Shown: positions 8,571 through 17,134 of the stretch, in pieces
Position numbering within the stretch: position 1 is the stretch's first letter
Layout: each line of letters starts with the position of its first letter
Source: Rheinheimera sp. MM224
GTDB taxonomy: Bacteria > Pseudomonadota > Gammaproteobacteria > Enterobacterales > Alteromonadaceae
Direction of reading: 5' to 3'
Length of the DNA: 64,000 bases
NCBI RefSeq assembly: GCF_947090785.1
Contig: NZ_OX352320.1
Coordinates: 3,399,001-3,463,000 of the forward strand
Program-made: the position numbers and the translations under genes
Notes under the pieces: generated by a model
Databases searched by the model: none
What the model was told of the DNA's origin: nothing
What the model saw: only the letters and a program-made list of their open reading frames with translations

Positions 8571-10223
8571 TTAGCAAGAACGGAACATATCTTTGCTTGC
8601 TTGATACAAACTGGTTTTGATTTGAAACATCCCGAGTAAGCTATGAAATACGTTGTCGTGACTGAAACTATCCTGCTGTTTGGACGCGACACATTCAGGC
8701 GTCAGTTTCGCAGAGGATGCATAAGGCTCAGACATCCACCAAAGCAGCGGAACCTGAGTTTGCGCTTTAGGTGCCATCCAATAAGGTAAGCCGTGCAAGT
8801 AGATGCCATTTTCACCTAAAGATTCACCATGGTCAGAGACGTAAAACATGGCGGTCTGGTAGTTCTTTTGGCTGTTAAGGCGCGCAATCACGGCGGCTAA
8901 CAAATGGTCTGTCGCGACGATACTGTTGTCATAGGCATTGACGATGTCTGAAGGGGCACAGAGCTGAAGTTGCTTATCAGTGCATTCCGGTAAAAAGGCT
9001 TTGTCTTTAGCGCTGCTGCGTTTGAAATACTCAGGACCGTGACTTCCCAACTGATGTAATACAATCAACTTATCGGACGATTGCGGTGTTTTCAGTTGCT
9101 GCTCCAATGCATCCAACAGCACTTGATCCAGACATTGTCCTTCCTGGCACAGTGGATTTTGCTGCTGCTCAAATACAAACTGAGTTGGAACCCTATCGCA
9201 TACCCCTTTACAGCCCGAGTTATTGTCCAGCCAGCTCACGTCGATACCAGCGTATTGCAGAATATCCAGCACATTGCTGCTGTTTTTAGCCTGTGACTCT
9301 TTATAGAGATCTCTGCCCATATTGGAAAACATACAAGGCACAGAATGTGCTGTAGCAGTGCCGCATGAACTTACGTTAGTAAAACTGTAGACAGGTAAAT
9401 GACTGAGTTGCGGATTGGTTGAGCGAGTGTAGCCGTTGAGCTGAAAGTGATCGGCCCTGGCTGTTTCTCCCAATACCATCACGATAAGACGTGGCTTCTC
9501 TGTTCTCACGGACAAAGGCTGCATTGCATCCTGCCCCAACTGCATAAATTGAGTCGGGAATTGTTTTTTGACCAAATCGGATGACAACGATACCGCTGCG
9601 GCCACAGGACTGACAGGTAAAGCAAAATGCTTTATTTCTCTGTAGTTACGAAAGAAAGGCGCGAGTTCGGAGTAGCCAGAAGCGACCAGGCTAAACAGGC
9701 TCAGCGTCACTAAAACCAGCGCAAGCAGCCAATGCCGGAAAAATTGTTTCAGAGGCAATGCACGAACCTTCATAAGACCAATGCAAAGCAAAGGGAACAG
9801 CATGACGCCAATCACTTGCCATACCATGCCAATGGTTAATACTCCGGCCGCTTCAGCAGCGTCAGTTTCTACGGCGTTTTGCAGCATGGATTTATCGACA
9901 ACAATGCCAAAACTATCGATGAAGTAATAACTAAAAGCACCGATGGCAAACAGTGCCACCACAACAGGCTTTTGTAGACGATGAAAACTAAAAATCACCA
10001 GAAGCAGCAGGTTTAGTAAAAACAATATCGCCATTAAGTTCAGCTGCAAACTATATTGTCCTGGAACTTTGGCCTGTACCGCAGCCAAAAAAGGACCATT
10101 GAGCAGTAACGTCATGCCAAGAGCAGAGATCAAAGCAAACCACAGCGGATGCCATACCCGCTCCTGTCCTGTACTCAAAACTGAAGACGTTGCTTTTGAT
10201 TGCGATAAAATAGCCTCAAACAT
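8571..10223 (-). CDS. eptA: Lipid A phosphoethanolamine transferase (EptA/MCR family)
   Basis: An inner-membrane enzyme of 550 residues that moves phosphoethanolamine from phosphatidylethanolamine to lipid A, releasing diacylglycerol and lowering polymyxin binding. Five hydrophobic N-terminal segments are followed by a periplasmic sulfatase-fold domain. Catalytic and zinc residues are all present: E253 (GETARADH), nucleophile T291 in SCGTATAHSVPCMFS, H395 (GSHGPEY), D464-H465 (SDHGESLGENG) and H477 (YLHG), with paired cysteines in CKGVC, CQEGQC and PEC. I chose ATG at 10223, which overlaps the pap2 stop by 8 bases; a longer in-frame start at 10448 would lie inside pap2. The operon is under a PmrA-type box. 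Confidence 0.92.
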   Translation of the reverse strand: MFEAILSQSKATSSVLSTGQERVWHPLWFALISALGMTLLLNGPFLAAVQAKVPGQYSLQLNLMAILFLLNLLLLVIFSFHRLQKPVVVALFAIGAFSYYFIDSFGIVVDKSMLQNAVETDAAEAAGVLTIGMVWQVIGVMLFPLLCIGLMKVRALPLKQFFRHWLLALVLVTLSLFSLVASGYSELAPFFRNYREIKHFALPVSPVAAAVSLSSDLVKKQFPTQFMQLGQDAMQPLSVRTEKPRLIVMVLGETARADHFQLNGYTRSTNPQLSHLPVYSFTNVSSCGTATAHSVPCMFSNMGRDLYKESQAKNSSNVLDILQYAGIDVSWLDNNSGCKGVCDRVPTQFVFEQQQNPLCQEGQCLDQVLLDALEQQLKTPQSSDKLIVLHQLGSHGPEYFKRSSAKDKAFLPECTDKQLQLCAPSDIVNAYDNSIVATDHLLAAVIARLNSQKNYQTAMFYVSDHGESLGENGIYLHGLPYWMAPKAQTQVPLLWWMSEPYASSAKLTPECVASKQQDSFSHDNVFHSLLGMFQIKTSLYQASKDMFRSC

Positions 10224-11025
10224 CAGGGGACTCCATAGAAGTAGCAAAGAGTACAGGTTTGGATTGTTCCAACGGCAGGTCCGCAGAGGTAGTCCGTTTA
10301 GAAGTGAAAGCTGGCTCTGATTTGAATGACAGTTCAGAGGCGCGAGCATGCTGAAATAAACCATACAGCACAGTCGACACAGTCCAGCATACCGCCGCTG
10401 TGGCGATATCGTGTGAAAGGAAATGAGCACCGCGCAGTTGCTGCACAAAGCCGAGTAACAGGCCGAGTGTTAAGCCAATTACTATGCCTCGCAGCGCTAG
10501 ATGTGGTTTCAGCTCTCGCCAATAGTAATAGAGTGCTAGCCACGCAAACCCTATGCTGGCATGTCCGGCTGGGAAACATTGGTTGGGAGACATCGTCTCA
10601 GGGCGAGTATCAAACAATCCCCAAAATTCGCTGTGGCCACCAAATTGCAGCAAATCCCATGGACATTCCATAGGTAGCAACCGTTTGAGCACGGCTACAG
10701 ATGCAAAGCTCATCATCAAACTAAGTAACAACACACCTAAAGCACGTTGGTTCTTGCTACTTTCGCGTATAGCAACATGCCGCCATGCCCAGTACCCGAG
10801 TAAACCCAAGACAAGGATTTCATTGATGGCTCTGACTGAGTTATGTAGTAGAGTTTCTGTCAGCCAATGATGCTGTAAAGCCCAGGTTCCGCCTTGCCAA
10901 TCAAACAGCAAGGAGGCCAAACCAAAATCGAATGAAGTGCCATAAGCCAGAATAAAAAGCGCAGATGCCCCAGCGATAGGCGCAATCAGATGGGTGAATA
11001 GGCTGGGTCGTATTGGTTCCGCCAC
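10216..11025 (-). CDS. PAP2-superfamily membrane phosphatase
   Basis: A 269-residue multi-pass inner-membrane phosphatase of the PgpB/LpxT/LpxE type. PAP2 motifs are visible: a KRLLPMECPW segment, CFPAGHASIGFAW (PSGH-like, catalytic His) and RGAHFLSHDIATA (SRxxxxxHxxxD-like). It starts with GTG at 11025. It is first in the operon pap2-eptA-Omp85, with a CTTAAG-N5-CTTAAG box and -10 directly upstream. PAP2 genes accompany EptA/MCR genes in other settings (mcr-1 with pap2). The substrate could be lipid A phosphate, undecaprenyl pyrophosphate or phosphatidic acid. Confidence 0.85.
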   Translation of the reverse strand: MAEPIRPSLFTHLIAPIAGASALFILAYGTSFDFGLASLLFDWQGGTWALQHHWLTETLLHNSVRAINEILVLGLLGYWAWRHVAIRESSKNQRALGVLLLSLMMSFASVAVLKRLLPMECPWDLLQFGGHSEFWGLFDTRPETMSPNQCFPAGHASIGFAWLALYYYWRELKPHLALRGIVIGLTLGLLLGFVQQLRGAHFLSHDIATAAVCWTVSTVLYGLFQHARASELSFKSEPAFTSKRTTSADLPLEQSKPVLFATSMESPDV

Positions 11026-11063
11026 TGCAAACCTGCTTTCAATACAATTGGGTAAGTATGGCT

Positions 11064-11096
11064 AGACTAACGGGTGAAACTTAAGAGAGACTTAAG
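11064..11096 (-). promoter_or_regulatory. PmrA-type box and promoter of the pap2-eptA-Omp85 operon
   Basis: Two CTTAAG half sites (11080-11085 and 11091-11096) are separated by 5 bases, matching the PmrA consensus YTTAAK-N5-YTTAAK. Reading on the minus strand, exactly 10 bases after the second half site comes TAGTCT (11064-11069) as -10. The promoter of the sulfatase gene at 13.3 kb has the same spacing and similar intervening bases. The start codon is about 39 bases further. Confidence 0.75.
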
Positions 11097-11293
11097 TCTG
11101 AAAATAATTTATCAATTCATTCGGAAGTAAGTTAAGCCTTTGTATTAGTTTGTTATTTTTAGTCAGCAAAGGTGTGAATGTCCCAATTATTATGCAGGCG
11201 GCATCGGTTGATTGTATGTGGAGTGACTGTCCTTTTGGGGCACTAGAAGCAAAAATAGAGTGTCCCAAAACCGAGTTCCAAGATTTCGCTCAT

Positions 11294-13282
11294 TCAGTGA
11301 AGCAGACAAGCAACCTGACTGGAGTTTTTTCTTTCTCTGTACAAATACGATGGGAGTTGCACCTGAGCTAAGGCTTTTTTGTATTGGACTGCTGAGGCTT
11401 GACGATCCAACAGCTCAAGTCGTTTGGTAGGTTCATCATAGTGCGCAATGACAGTCTCTTCATTGGGTTTCAAAATCGTTAATGAGTCCGGTTGCATCAG
11501 CGCGAAGTAGTTTTCAAACTGTAGCAAGGCTCTGCCAGGACTTGTTTTGTCCAAAGTTAAATCACGGCCTGTCATGGTATGGCAGGAAGACACACCCGCC
11601 AGGCTCAGCAAAGTGGGAGCTAAATCAATCTGACTACTCAGCGTTTCGAGGACTTCAGGTGTGATATCGGCTCCTAAGATTAGTCCAGGAATACGAAACT
11701 TCTCTACAGGGATGAGGTTATTGCCATAAACACGGTTGTCATGATCCGCAACAATTAAAAATACCGTGTCTTGCCAGTAGTCGCTTTGTTTTGCTTTTTC
11801 GAAAAACTTTCCCATGGCCCAATCTGCATACTTTACTGCATTGTTTGCCGTATTTTTGGGTTGTTCATTCAGAGTGATCCGATCATCTGGAAACTCAAAT
11901 GGCTCATGATTGCTTGATGTAAAGATAAGACTGAAAAATGGCTTTCCCTCTTGATGTAAAGCGTTCAGCTTTTGGTGTGCTGTATTAAATAAGTCTTCGT
12001 CACTGGCTCCCCAACTGCCTACAAAAGCTGGGTTTTTAATTTGGCTGATATCGACTATGTCATCAATGCCGTTGCCGGTAAAAAAGCTTCTCATATTGTC
12101 AAAATGTGCTTCGCCACCATAAATAAACTGGGTGTGGTATCCATTGGATTTTAATACAGAGGCAAGTGTTGTGAAGTTTTGCTGGCTATTCGAAAGCTTC
12201 ACCACGCTTTGTGCGGGGGTTGGTGAAAAGCCTGCAACCACTGCTTCGATACCACGCACTGAGCGTGTACCAGTGGCATAGAGATTCTGAAACCACATGC
12301 CTTGAGTTTTTAACTGCTCAAGCTGCGGCGTAACTGGCTCGCCTCCAAGGGATTGAACAAAGGTTGCCCCCAGACTTTCCTGCAAAACAATAACAACGTT
12401 TAAGGGTTTCTCTCGTTTTTTTGTAGCCGTTTGAAAATGCAACGTCGGATAGTCTGGATCGGTAAACCTGTAGGTTTTTAACCAGGGCCAATCCAAACCG
12501 TATTGCAACATATCCTCAGTCGATAACTTGCCGTACATTTCCGTCGAACGCGCTTCATGCTTCATGCTGTATAGGGCATAAAGCACGGAATAGCCTGAGC
12601 TTATCACCAAAGAATTCACCATAGAATCTCCGGTGATCGCAAACAGGGCTGGATTAGCGGGTCTGTGATCTGTGGTTGAGCGGACGCCAGCAAAGACCAG
12701 AAATACAGCCAGAGGCCATAACACAATGGTGTGCTTGACTGACCAAATTCGAAGTTTTACGAAGGGAAGCTTAAGCAATAGAGCAAGTGCAAACCCAAAC
12801 AGTGCGGTAAACAAAAAACCAGCTAAAAAAGGCAGACGAAAGCCATGCCATAAGGTAGAGAAAACTTCTTTGGGGTACTTCAGATACTCGATAAATAAGC
12901 GGTTGGGCCTGACGTCGTATTGCAGTATAAATGCCGGAGACGCAAGCTCCATAAAGAGCAATCCAATTAAACCAGCAAGACTCCACAGGTAGGTGAATTT
13001 AAACCAACTGTGTTGTAAAAAACGGTTTGCAAACAGTGGCACTAAAAGGACGGGAATCGATGCCCACAGGCACAAGACAATGAGATCAGCCCGAATACCT
13101 TGCAACAAAATCTCTGACATTTTTCCGGTTGCCAGCACCCGCTCATAATGCCACAGCACTAAACCAAGGCGACTCAGACTGAGCACTACGATGCCAAGCA
13201 GCAGCATCCTCAATAAATGGGTGTAGGGACCACAGACAATAGATGGAAAAAAAGAAGGTCGTTTCTTATTAGTATTGGTCAT
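11294..13282 (-). CDS. LtaS-like sulfatase-fold transferase (phosphoglycerol/phosphoethanolamine transferase family)
   Basis: A 662-residue inner-membrane protein with about five N-terminal membrane segments and a periplasmic sulfatase/alkaline-phosphatase-fold domain. LtaS-like motifs are: VIVLQESLGATF (metal-binding Glu), YATGTRSVRGIEAVVAGF (nucleophile Thr), IYGGEAHFDNMRSFF, SSNHEPFEFP and VADHDNRVYG. Gram-positive LtaS moves glycerol-phosphate from phosphatidylglycerol; gram-negative relatives modify periplasmic glucans or LPS. It is monocistronic, divergent from dgkA-pmrAB, with the shared PmrA-type box 48 bases upstream. Co-regulation with EptA and DgkA suggests an envelope-decorating transferase that also yields diacylglycerol. 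The acceptor is unknown. Confidence 0.8.
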   Translation of the reverse strand: MTNTNKKRPSFFPSIVCGPYTHLLRMLLLGIVVLSLSRLGLVLWHYERVLATGKMSEILLQGIRADLIVLCLWASIPVLLVPLFANRFLQHSWFKFTYLWSLAGLIGLLFMELASPAFILQYDVRPNRLFIEYLKYPKEVFSTLWHGFRLPFLAGFLFTALFGFALALLLKLPFVKLRIWSVKHTIVLWPLAVFLVFAGVRSTTDHRPANPALFAITGDSMVNSLVISSGYSVLYALYSMKHEARSTEMYGKLSTEDMLQYGLDWPWLKTYRFTDPDYPTLHFQTATKKREKPLNVVIVLQESLGATFVQSLGGEPVTPQLEQLKTQGMWFQNLYATGTRSVRGIEAVVAGFSPTPAQSVVKLSNSQQNFTTLASVLKSNGYHTQFIYGGEAHFDNMRSFFTGNGIDDIVDISQIKNPAFVGSWGASDEDLFNTAHQKLNALHQEGKPFFSLIFTSSNHEPFEFPDDRITLNEQPKNTANNAVKYADWAMGKFFEKAKQSDYWQDTVFLIVADHDNRVYGNNLIPVEKFRIPGLILGADITPEVLETLSSQIDLAPTLLSLAGVSSCHTMTGRDLTLDKTSPGRALLQFENYFALMQPDSLTILKPNEETVIAHYDEPTKRLELLDRQASAVQYKKALAQVQLPSYLYRERKNSSQVACLLH

Positions 13283-13313
13283 TACTTCGCCTTGTCATCC
13301 TAAAACGCAATGC

Positions 13314-13362
13314 AGAATAACGAGCGAAACTTAAGAGTCTCTTAAGAAAATAAAGTTATTGT
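13314..13362. promoter_or_regulatory. PmrA-type box with divergent promoters
   Basis: CTTAAG-AGTCT-CTTAAG (13330-13346) is a perfect 17-base palindrome as well as a tandem PmrA box. On the minus strand a TATTCT -10 (13314-13319) lies 10 bases past the box. On the plus strand TATTGT (13357-13362) also lies exactly 10 bases past it. One box can thus serve the sulfatase gene and dgkA-pmrA-pmrB. Confidence 0.72.
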
Positions 13363-13396
13363 GAGTTTCTTTATAACGACCTTGACGGACCCTGAC

Positions 13397-13753
13397 ATGA
13401 AATCGAAAGCCACTGGATTCAACCGACTTTATTTTGCGACGCTGTATTCATGGCAAGGGCTTCGCAGCAGCTGGGCCTCTGAAGCAGCCATCAGGCAGGA
13501 AGTTATTGCTTTAGCACTGCTGCTTCCCATATCCCTTATGGTGGAGGTATCCGCGGCTGAGCGGGCTTTATTGGTATTGAGTCTGTTTCTGGTTTTTATT
13601 GTGGAGTTGCTGAACACTGGCATCGAAGCTGTTGTGGACAGAATTGGCAGCGAATACCACGAGCTGAGCGGTAAAGCGAAAGATATCGGCTCTGCGGCAG
13701 TTCTGGCCAGCCTTATCACCACCGCTCTCGTCTGGTTTATTATTCTGTACTAA
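13397..13753 (+). CDS. dgkA: Diacylglycerol kinase
   Basis: A 118-residue three-helix membrane kinase that phosphorylates diacylglycerol to phosphatidic acid at the inner membrane. Family signature residues are visible: SWQGLRSSWASEAAIRQEV, then VELLNTGIEAVVDRIGSEYHELSGKAKDIGSAAV with the conserved E-N(x)-E-xxxD cluster, and three hydrophobic segments. I chose ATG at 13397 because the upstream GTG at 13361 would overlap the predicted -10 element. It is first gene of an operon with the two-component genes (18 bases to the next start). It would recycle the diacylglycerol made by the EptA and LtaS-like enzymes next door. Confidence 0.92.
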   Translation: MKSKATGFNRLYFATLYSWQGLRSSWASEAAIRQEVIALALLLPISLMVEVSAAERALLVLSLFLVFIVELLNTGIEAVVDRIGSEYHELSGKAKDIGSAAVLASLITTALVWFIILY

Positions 13754-13771
13754 GTACCAACAGGTGTTGCC

Positions 13772-14440
13772 ATGCGAATTTTACTGGTAGAAGACGACCT
13801 ACTACTGGCTCAGGGACTGAGTACGGCGCTGACGCGAATGAACTACCGCGTGGAGCTATGCACGACCGGAAAACAAGCGATCCAGGCGGCCAGTGAAAGT
13901 CAGTTTGAACTGATGATTTTGGATTTAGGTTTGCCAGATGGTCTGGCACTCAATGTGATTAAATCGTTGCGAAATTTAAAGCACGGCATCCCAATACTGA
14001 TCCTGACTGCCTGGGATCATTTAGAAACAAAAATAGAAGCATTAAACGCGGGGGCTGACGATTATGTGCTAAAGCCCTGTGATAGCAGGGAAATTGAAGC
14101 AAGGTTGCGTGTGCTCGTACGGCGTCATCAACAGCGCCAATTGGATCAGTTGCAATGCGCGGACTTAACGATGGATTTAACCGTGCATGAATGCCGCTAC
14201 CAAGACCGTTTAATATACCTAACCACCCGCGAATTTCTGTTGCTAAAAGAGTTTATGTTGCATCAGGGTAAAATTCTATCCCGCCAGCATCTGGAAGAGC
14301 TGAGCAACGGCTGGACCGGAGAGACAGAGAGTAATTCGATAGAGGTGCATATTCACAACCTGCGAAAAAAAACTAAGCCTGAGTGTATTAAAACGATACG
14401 GGGTATTGGTTACATGATGGTAAATCAGTATGAGGATTAA
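13772..14440 (+). CDS. pmrA: OmpR-family response regulator, PmrA-like
   Basis: A 222-residue regulator. The receiver domain has Asp8/Asp9, phospho-acceptor Asp51 (ILDLGLPDG) and Lys101 (YVLKP). The C-terminal winged helix has LTTREFLLLKEFMLHQGKILSR and SNSIEVHIHNLRKK. It lies between dgkA and the sensor gene, which it overlaps by 11 bases. The PmrA-type boxes in front of its own operon and of pap2-eptA make these the likely targets. Assignment to PmrA rather than QseB or another OmpR member rests on the boxes and neighbours. Confidence 0.78.
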   Translation: MRILLVEDDLLLAQGLSTALTRMNYRVELCTTGKQAIQAASESQFELMILDLGLPDGLALNVIKSLRNLKHGIPILILTAWDHLETKIEALNAGADDYVLKPCDSREIEARLRVLVRRHQQRQLDQLQCADLTMDLTVHECRYQDRLIYLTTREFLLLKEFMLHQGKILSRQHLEELSNGWTGETESNSIEVHIHNLRKKTKPECIKTIRGIGYMMVNQYED

Positions 14441-15815
14441 CAGCATACGCCGAATGATTTTACTCGGTGTGAACAGCGTTGTTTTACTTCTGATGGTGAT
14501 TACTGGATTCATTACGTACTCCAGCACTCACCACGAATTGGATGAGCTTTTTGATGCCCAACTGACTCAATATGCACGTCTTTTAGACCAACTGCTGATA
14601 CAAAACTCGCTCTCTCTTGACCACACAGATCCCCTGATTGTTTATGTCCCTCAGATTGCCGAAGATGGTATTGAGCGAACTTCCGCAGAGGAGCGCAGGC
14701 CAGAGGGGCACAAATACGAAAACAAAGTGGCGTTTCAGGTGTGGTCAACGGATGGGAAACTGCTGATGAAGTCAGCGAACGCCAGTGATCGGGAGCTGGC
14801 CCCCAGAACATCAGGCTATCACGAAGTGTTTCATGATAACCGGCGCTGGATTTGTTATAGCACCTACAACAGCGAGCATGGCTATTGGATATTCACAGGA
14901 CAGAGAGAAGATGTTCGTGGAGAACTTAGTTTTTATCTGGCGTTAGATCAGTTGATCCCGCTGAGTATCGCGCTGCTCCCTATTACCATCCTGATTTGGA
15001 TAGCTGTGTACTGGGGCATTAAACCCATTCGGGATTTATCGAAGGAACTGGCCACAACTAAACCGTCTATGCTGACTCCCATAGATATAACCTTACCTGT
15101 CGAATTAAGGCCCTTTCAAATCGCGATTAATCAGCTTTTGAAGGACTTAAAAAGCTATTTAGTCAAAGAGAAACGCTTTATAGCCGATGCCTCGCATGAA
15201 CTCAGAACACCGCTCAGTATTTTGTTGGTTCATGCAGACAATATTAAAAAATCGACGTCCAAAGAAGAAACCGACGCCGCTGCTAATGCCATTCTTATCA
15301 GCACAAAACGTCTGTCACATCTGGTCAGCCAATTGATGGAAACGGAAAAGCTGGAACACTCAGGGCAACTGAAACTTACCAGTCTTAAACTGATTTCACT
15401 TATTGAAGAGAGCCTTGCTCTGGTTGACGTTGGCTTATTGGACAAAGTGGAATGGGACCTTGATATAGACCCGGCACTTGAGCTTCGCGCTGAACCTGGT
15501 TTGTTGGTAGCAGCCCTTCGAAATCTGTTGGATAACGCTGCAAAGTACGCGAAAGTACAAAGCCATGTCAGGATCACTGCGTACGTAGTTGAAAACAAAC
15601 TTGTATTAACGATATGCAACGAACTACCTGAAGGTATTGATGTCGATTTAGAACGAATGGGAGAACGTTTTTATCGCCATCAGAGCAATCAACACATCAG
15701 TGGTGCAGGTCTTGGTATCTCCATTACCACAAAAATACTGGAGTTGCATAACGCTGAGCTGTCTTATGCGCTTGAGTCCAGATTCGTTATCACCACTGTG
15801 ATATTTAGTGCTTAA
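14430..15815 (+). CDS. pmrB: Sensor histidine kinase, PmrB-like
   Basis: A 461-residue membrane sensor. Transmembrane segments at about 10-30 and 172-195 flank a periplasmic domain of about 140 residues. HAMP-like linker, HisKA with His256 (FIADASHELRTPLSILLVH), and HATPase with N box RNLLDNAAKYAK and G box GAGLGISIT follow. The periplasmic start HHELDELFDAQL is common in PmrB/QseC-type sensors and holds an ExxE pair. It partners the preceding regulator (11-base overlap). The signal (iron, pH, cationic peptide) cannot be read from sequence. Confidence 0.78.
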   Translation: MRINSIRRMILLGVNSVVLLLMVITGFITYSSTHHELDELFDAQLTQYARLLDQLLIQNSLSLDHTDPLIVYVPQIAEDGIERTSAEERRPEGHKYENKVAFQVWSTDGKLLMKSANASDRELAPRTSGYHEVFHDNRRWICYSTYNSEHGYWIFTGQREDVRGELSFYLALDQLIPLSIALLPITILIWIAVYWGIKPIRDLSKELATTKPSMLTPIDITLPVELRPFQIAINQLLKDLKSYLVKEKRFIADASHELRTPLSILLVHADNIKKSTSKEETDAAANAILISTKRLSHLVSQLMETEKLEHSGQLKLTSLKLISLIEESLALVDVGLLDKVEWDLDIDPALELRAEPGLLVAALRNLLDNAAKYAKVQSHVRITAYVVENKLVLTICNELPEGIDVDLERMGERFYRHQSNQHISGAGLGISITTKILELHNAELSYALESRFVITTVIFSA

Positions 15816-16170
15816 GTTTAGATGTTTCTGAAGTCTCACAGAAGTATTGTGTTGGTTCAGATTTTGTTTGAAGTGCTTCGAAATGGATATGAGTACGTCA
15901 AGCCGATTGTCTGCTTTCAGTGAGTTCCTGATGCTCGGACTATCTAGATGCCCAGCATAGACAGTCTCATTTGCCTTAAATACGGACACTCTATTTTTCA
16001 ATAACCCCGCAAGTCATTACTCTTCTAATCAGACGGCCAAATTCATTGGCGCCACTACAGTGATAAAAAACTAGGCGGAACAACTTATATGCTACAACCA
16101 GTAACTTAAATTGCCTTTTGCAGCTTACCTCTATTGAGCAATTCGTTCGATGAAAAATTATTGAAGCAAT
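15816..16170. other. Intergenic stretch without recognised features
   Basis: About 355 bases between the sensor kinase and the small HTH gene. I see no gene, RNA or clear hairpin here. An open frame on the minus strand (15648-16001) overlaps the kinase and has no homology I recognise. Confidence 0.5.
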
Positions 16171-16398
16171 TTAACTCACATCCGTGAACCTCTGCGCAAT
16201 AGCTTCCAGAGGGACAGAAAAATATTCACAGAGTTTATCTAAAACATCCGTTGTCGTGTTGTAGCCTTTTTGATTAGCAATTTTTGACAATGTTGTTCTA
16301 TGAATCCCAGTCGAACTTGATATCTCCTCCAAGGTAACACGTCGGTTTTCACGAAACTCCAAATCTGCGATCAACTCCTTCAACCTGAAACGAATCAT
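16171..16398 (-). CDS. Small XRE/Cro-type transcriptional regulator
   Basis: A 75-residue helix-turn-helix protein: RRVTLEEISSSTGIHRTTLSKIANQKGYNTTTDVLDKLCEYFSV is the compact Cro/C1 (HTH_26-like) fold. I chose ATG at 16398, with GGGAGA upstream on the minus strand; the longer frame start at 16440 lacks a binding site. It is divergent from the hypothetical gene at 16582, and the intergenic region has three TCAAATGA-type dyads, so it probably represses both genes. Confidence 0.75.
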   Translation of the reverse strand: MIRFRLKELIADLEFRENRRVTLEEISSSTGIHRTTLSKIANQKGYNTTTDVLDKLCEYFSVPLEAIAQRFTDVS

Positions 16399-16447
16399 AC
16401 TTTCTCCCTCTACAATTGGCCAAAGCTTACCAGAAACCACATTAAAA

Positions 16448-16554
16448 CATCAAATGATGATTAAAAGCTACAAAACACCATTGACACGCACTCTAATCAG
16501 TATGACAATAAAAACATCAAATGAATCATTAATAAGTCAAATGACTCGTATAAT
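16448..16554 (+). promoter_or_regulatory. Operator cluster and promoters between divergent HTH and hypothetical genes
   Basis: Three related dyads share TCAAATGA: CATCAAATGATG (16448-16459, symmetric), CATCAAATGAAT (16515-16526) and AGTCAAATGACT (16535-16546, symmetric). TATAAT at 16549-16554 is a good -10 for the gene at 16582, with an operator directly upstream of it. TTGACA at 16481-16486 with GACAAT 17 bases later is a second possible promoter. Confidence 0.6.
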
Positions 16555-16581
16555 CATCAAAATAATCTATGGAGTGTAAAA

Positions 16582-16920
16582 ATGAAAAAATTTGGCGGTA
16601 CTTTAGAAAATTGGTTTGAATACAAAATTGGCGATTGCACCGTAGTTTTTGGTGCAGCGATGAACGATCCACATTTCAGGTTTTATCCTGGCCAAACGAT
16701 GCGGACATCAATGATCTGTGCGATCGACCGCCAGAACAGCACGCTCGAAACTTACTATTCCATATATCAGTTAGGTACCGAAGATACTTCATTTGCAAAT
16801 GTACGCGCTAAGTTGAGCTTAATGTTTGGCGGTTTCGAAACTCCGATGGGCACTGTGAATGGAGATATGCATGCTGTAGATATGGACAAAGTTGTAGTTT
16901 CGCCAACCAGTAAACACTGA
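16582..16920 (+). CDS. Hypothetical protein, 112 residues
   Basis: I do not recognise this family. The gene has a clear binding site (GGAG 8 bases before ATG) and a TATAAT promoter with repressor-type operators, so it is likely expressed. The protein is soluble, with no signal peptide or membrane segment, with hydrophobic and aromatic residues spread like a small beta-rich domain (NWFEYKIGDCTVVFGAAM; FRFYPGQTMRTSMICAID). It stands opposite a Cro-type regulator that likely controls it. Confidence 0.55.
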   Translation: MKKFGGTLENWFEYKIGDCTVVFGAAMNDPHFRFYPGQTMRTSMICAIDRQNSTLETYYSIYQLGTEDTSFANVRAKLSLMFGGFETPMGTVNGDMHAVDMDKVVVSPTSKH

Positions 16921-17134
16921 TGCACTTATTACCGTTCTGTCGTCCCATTAAATGGAACTCCAGATAAATACATAAAATCAGTAACGAGTGTTGAAGATAC
17001 TCATCTAGGGTAGTTATAAAACGGTCGTTTACTTTACATTTTGAGTGCCAAATCGATACAGCGGCTTATCACCCAGAAAAGTGTAAAGAAACTCATAAAA
17101 CAATCATCGTAAAGATAAAGCAGGTTTGGTTTAC

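Noticed and set aside
13361..13396. GTG start giving a 12-residue extension of DgkA
   Set aside because: It overlaps the predicted -10 element, so it would not be transcribed; ATG 13397 gives normal length.
15648..16001. 117-codon minus-strand frame at the end of the sensor kinase
   Set aside because: It overlaps the kinase's ATP-binding domain on the opposite strand and looks like a shadow.
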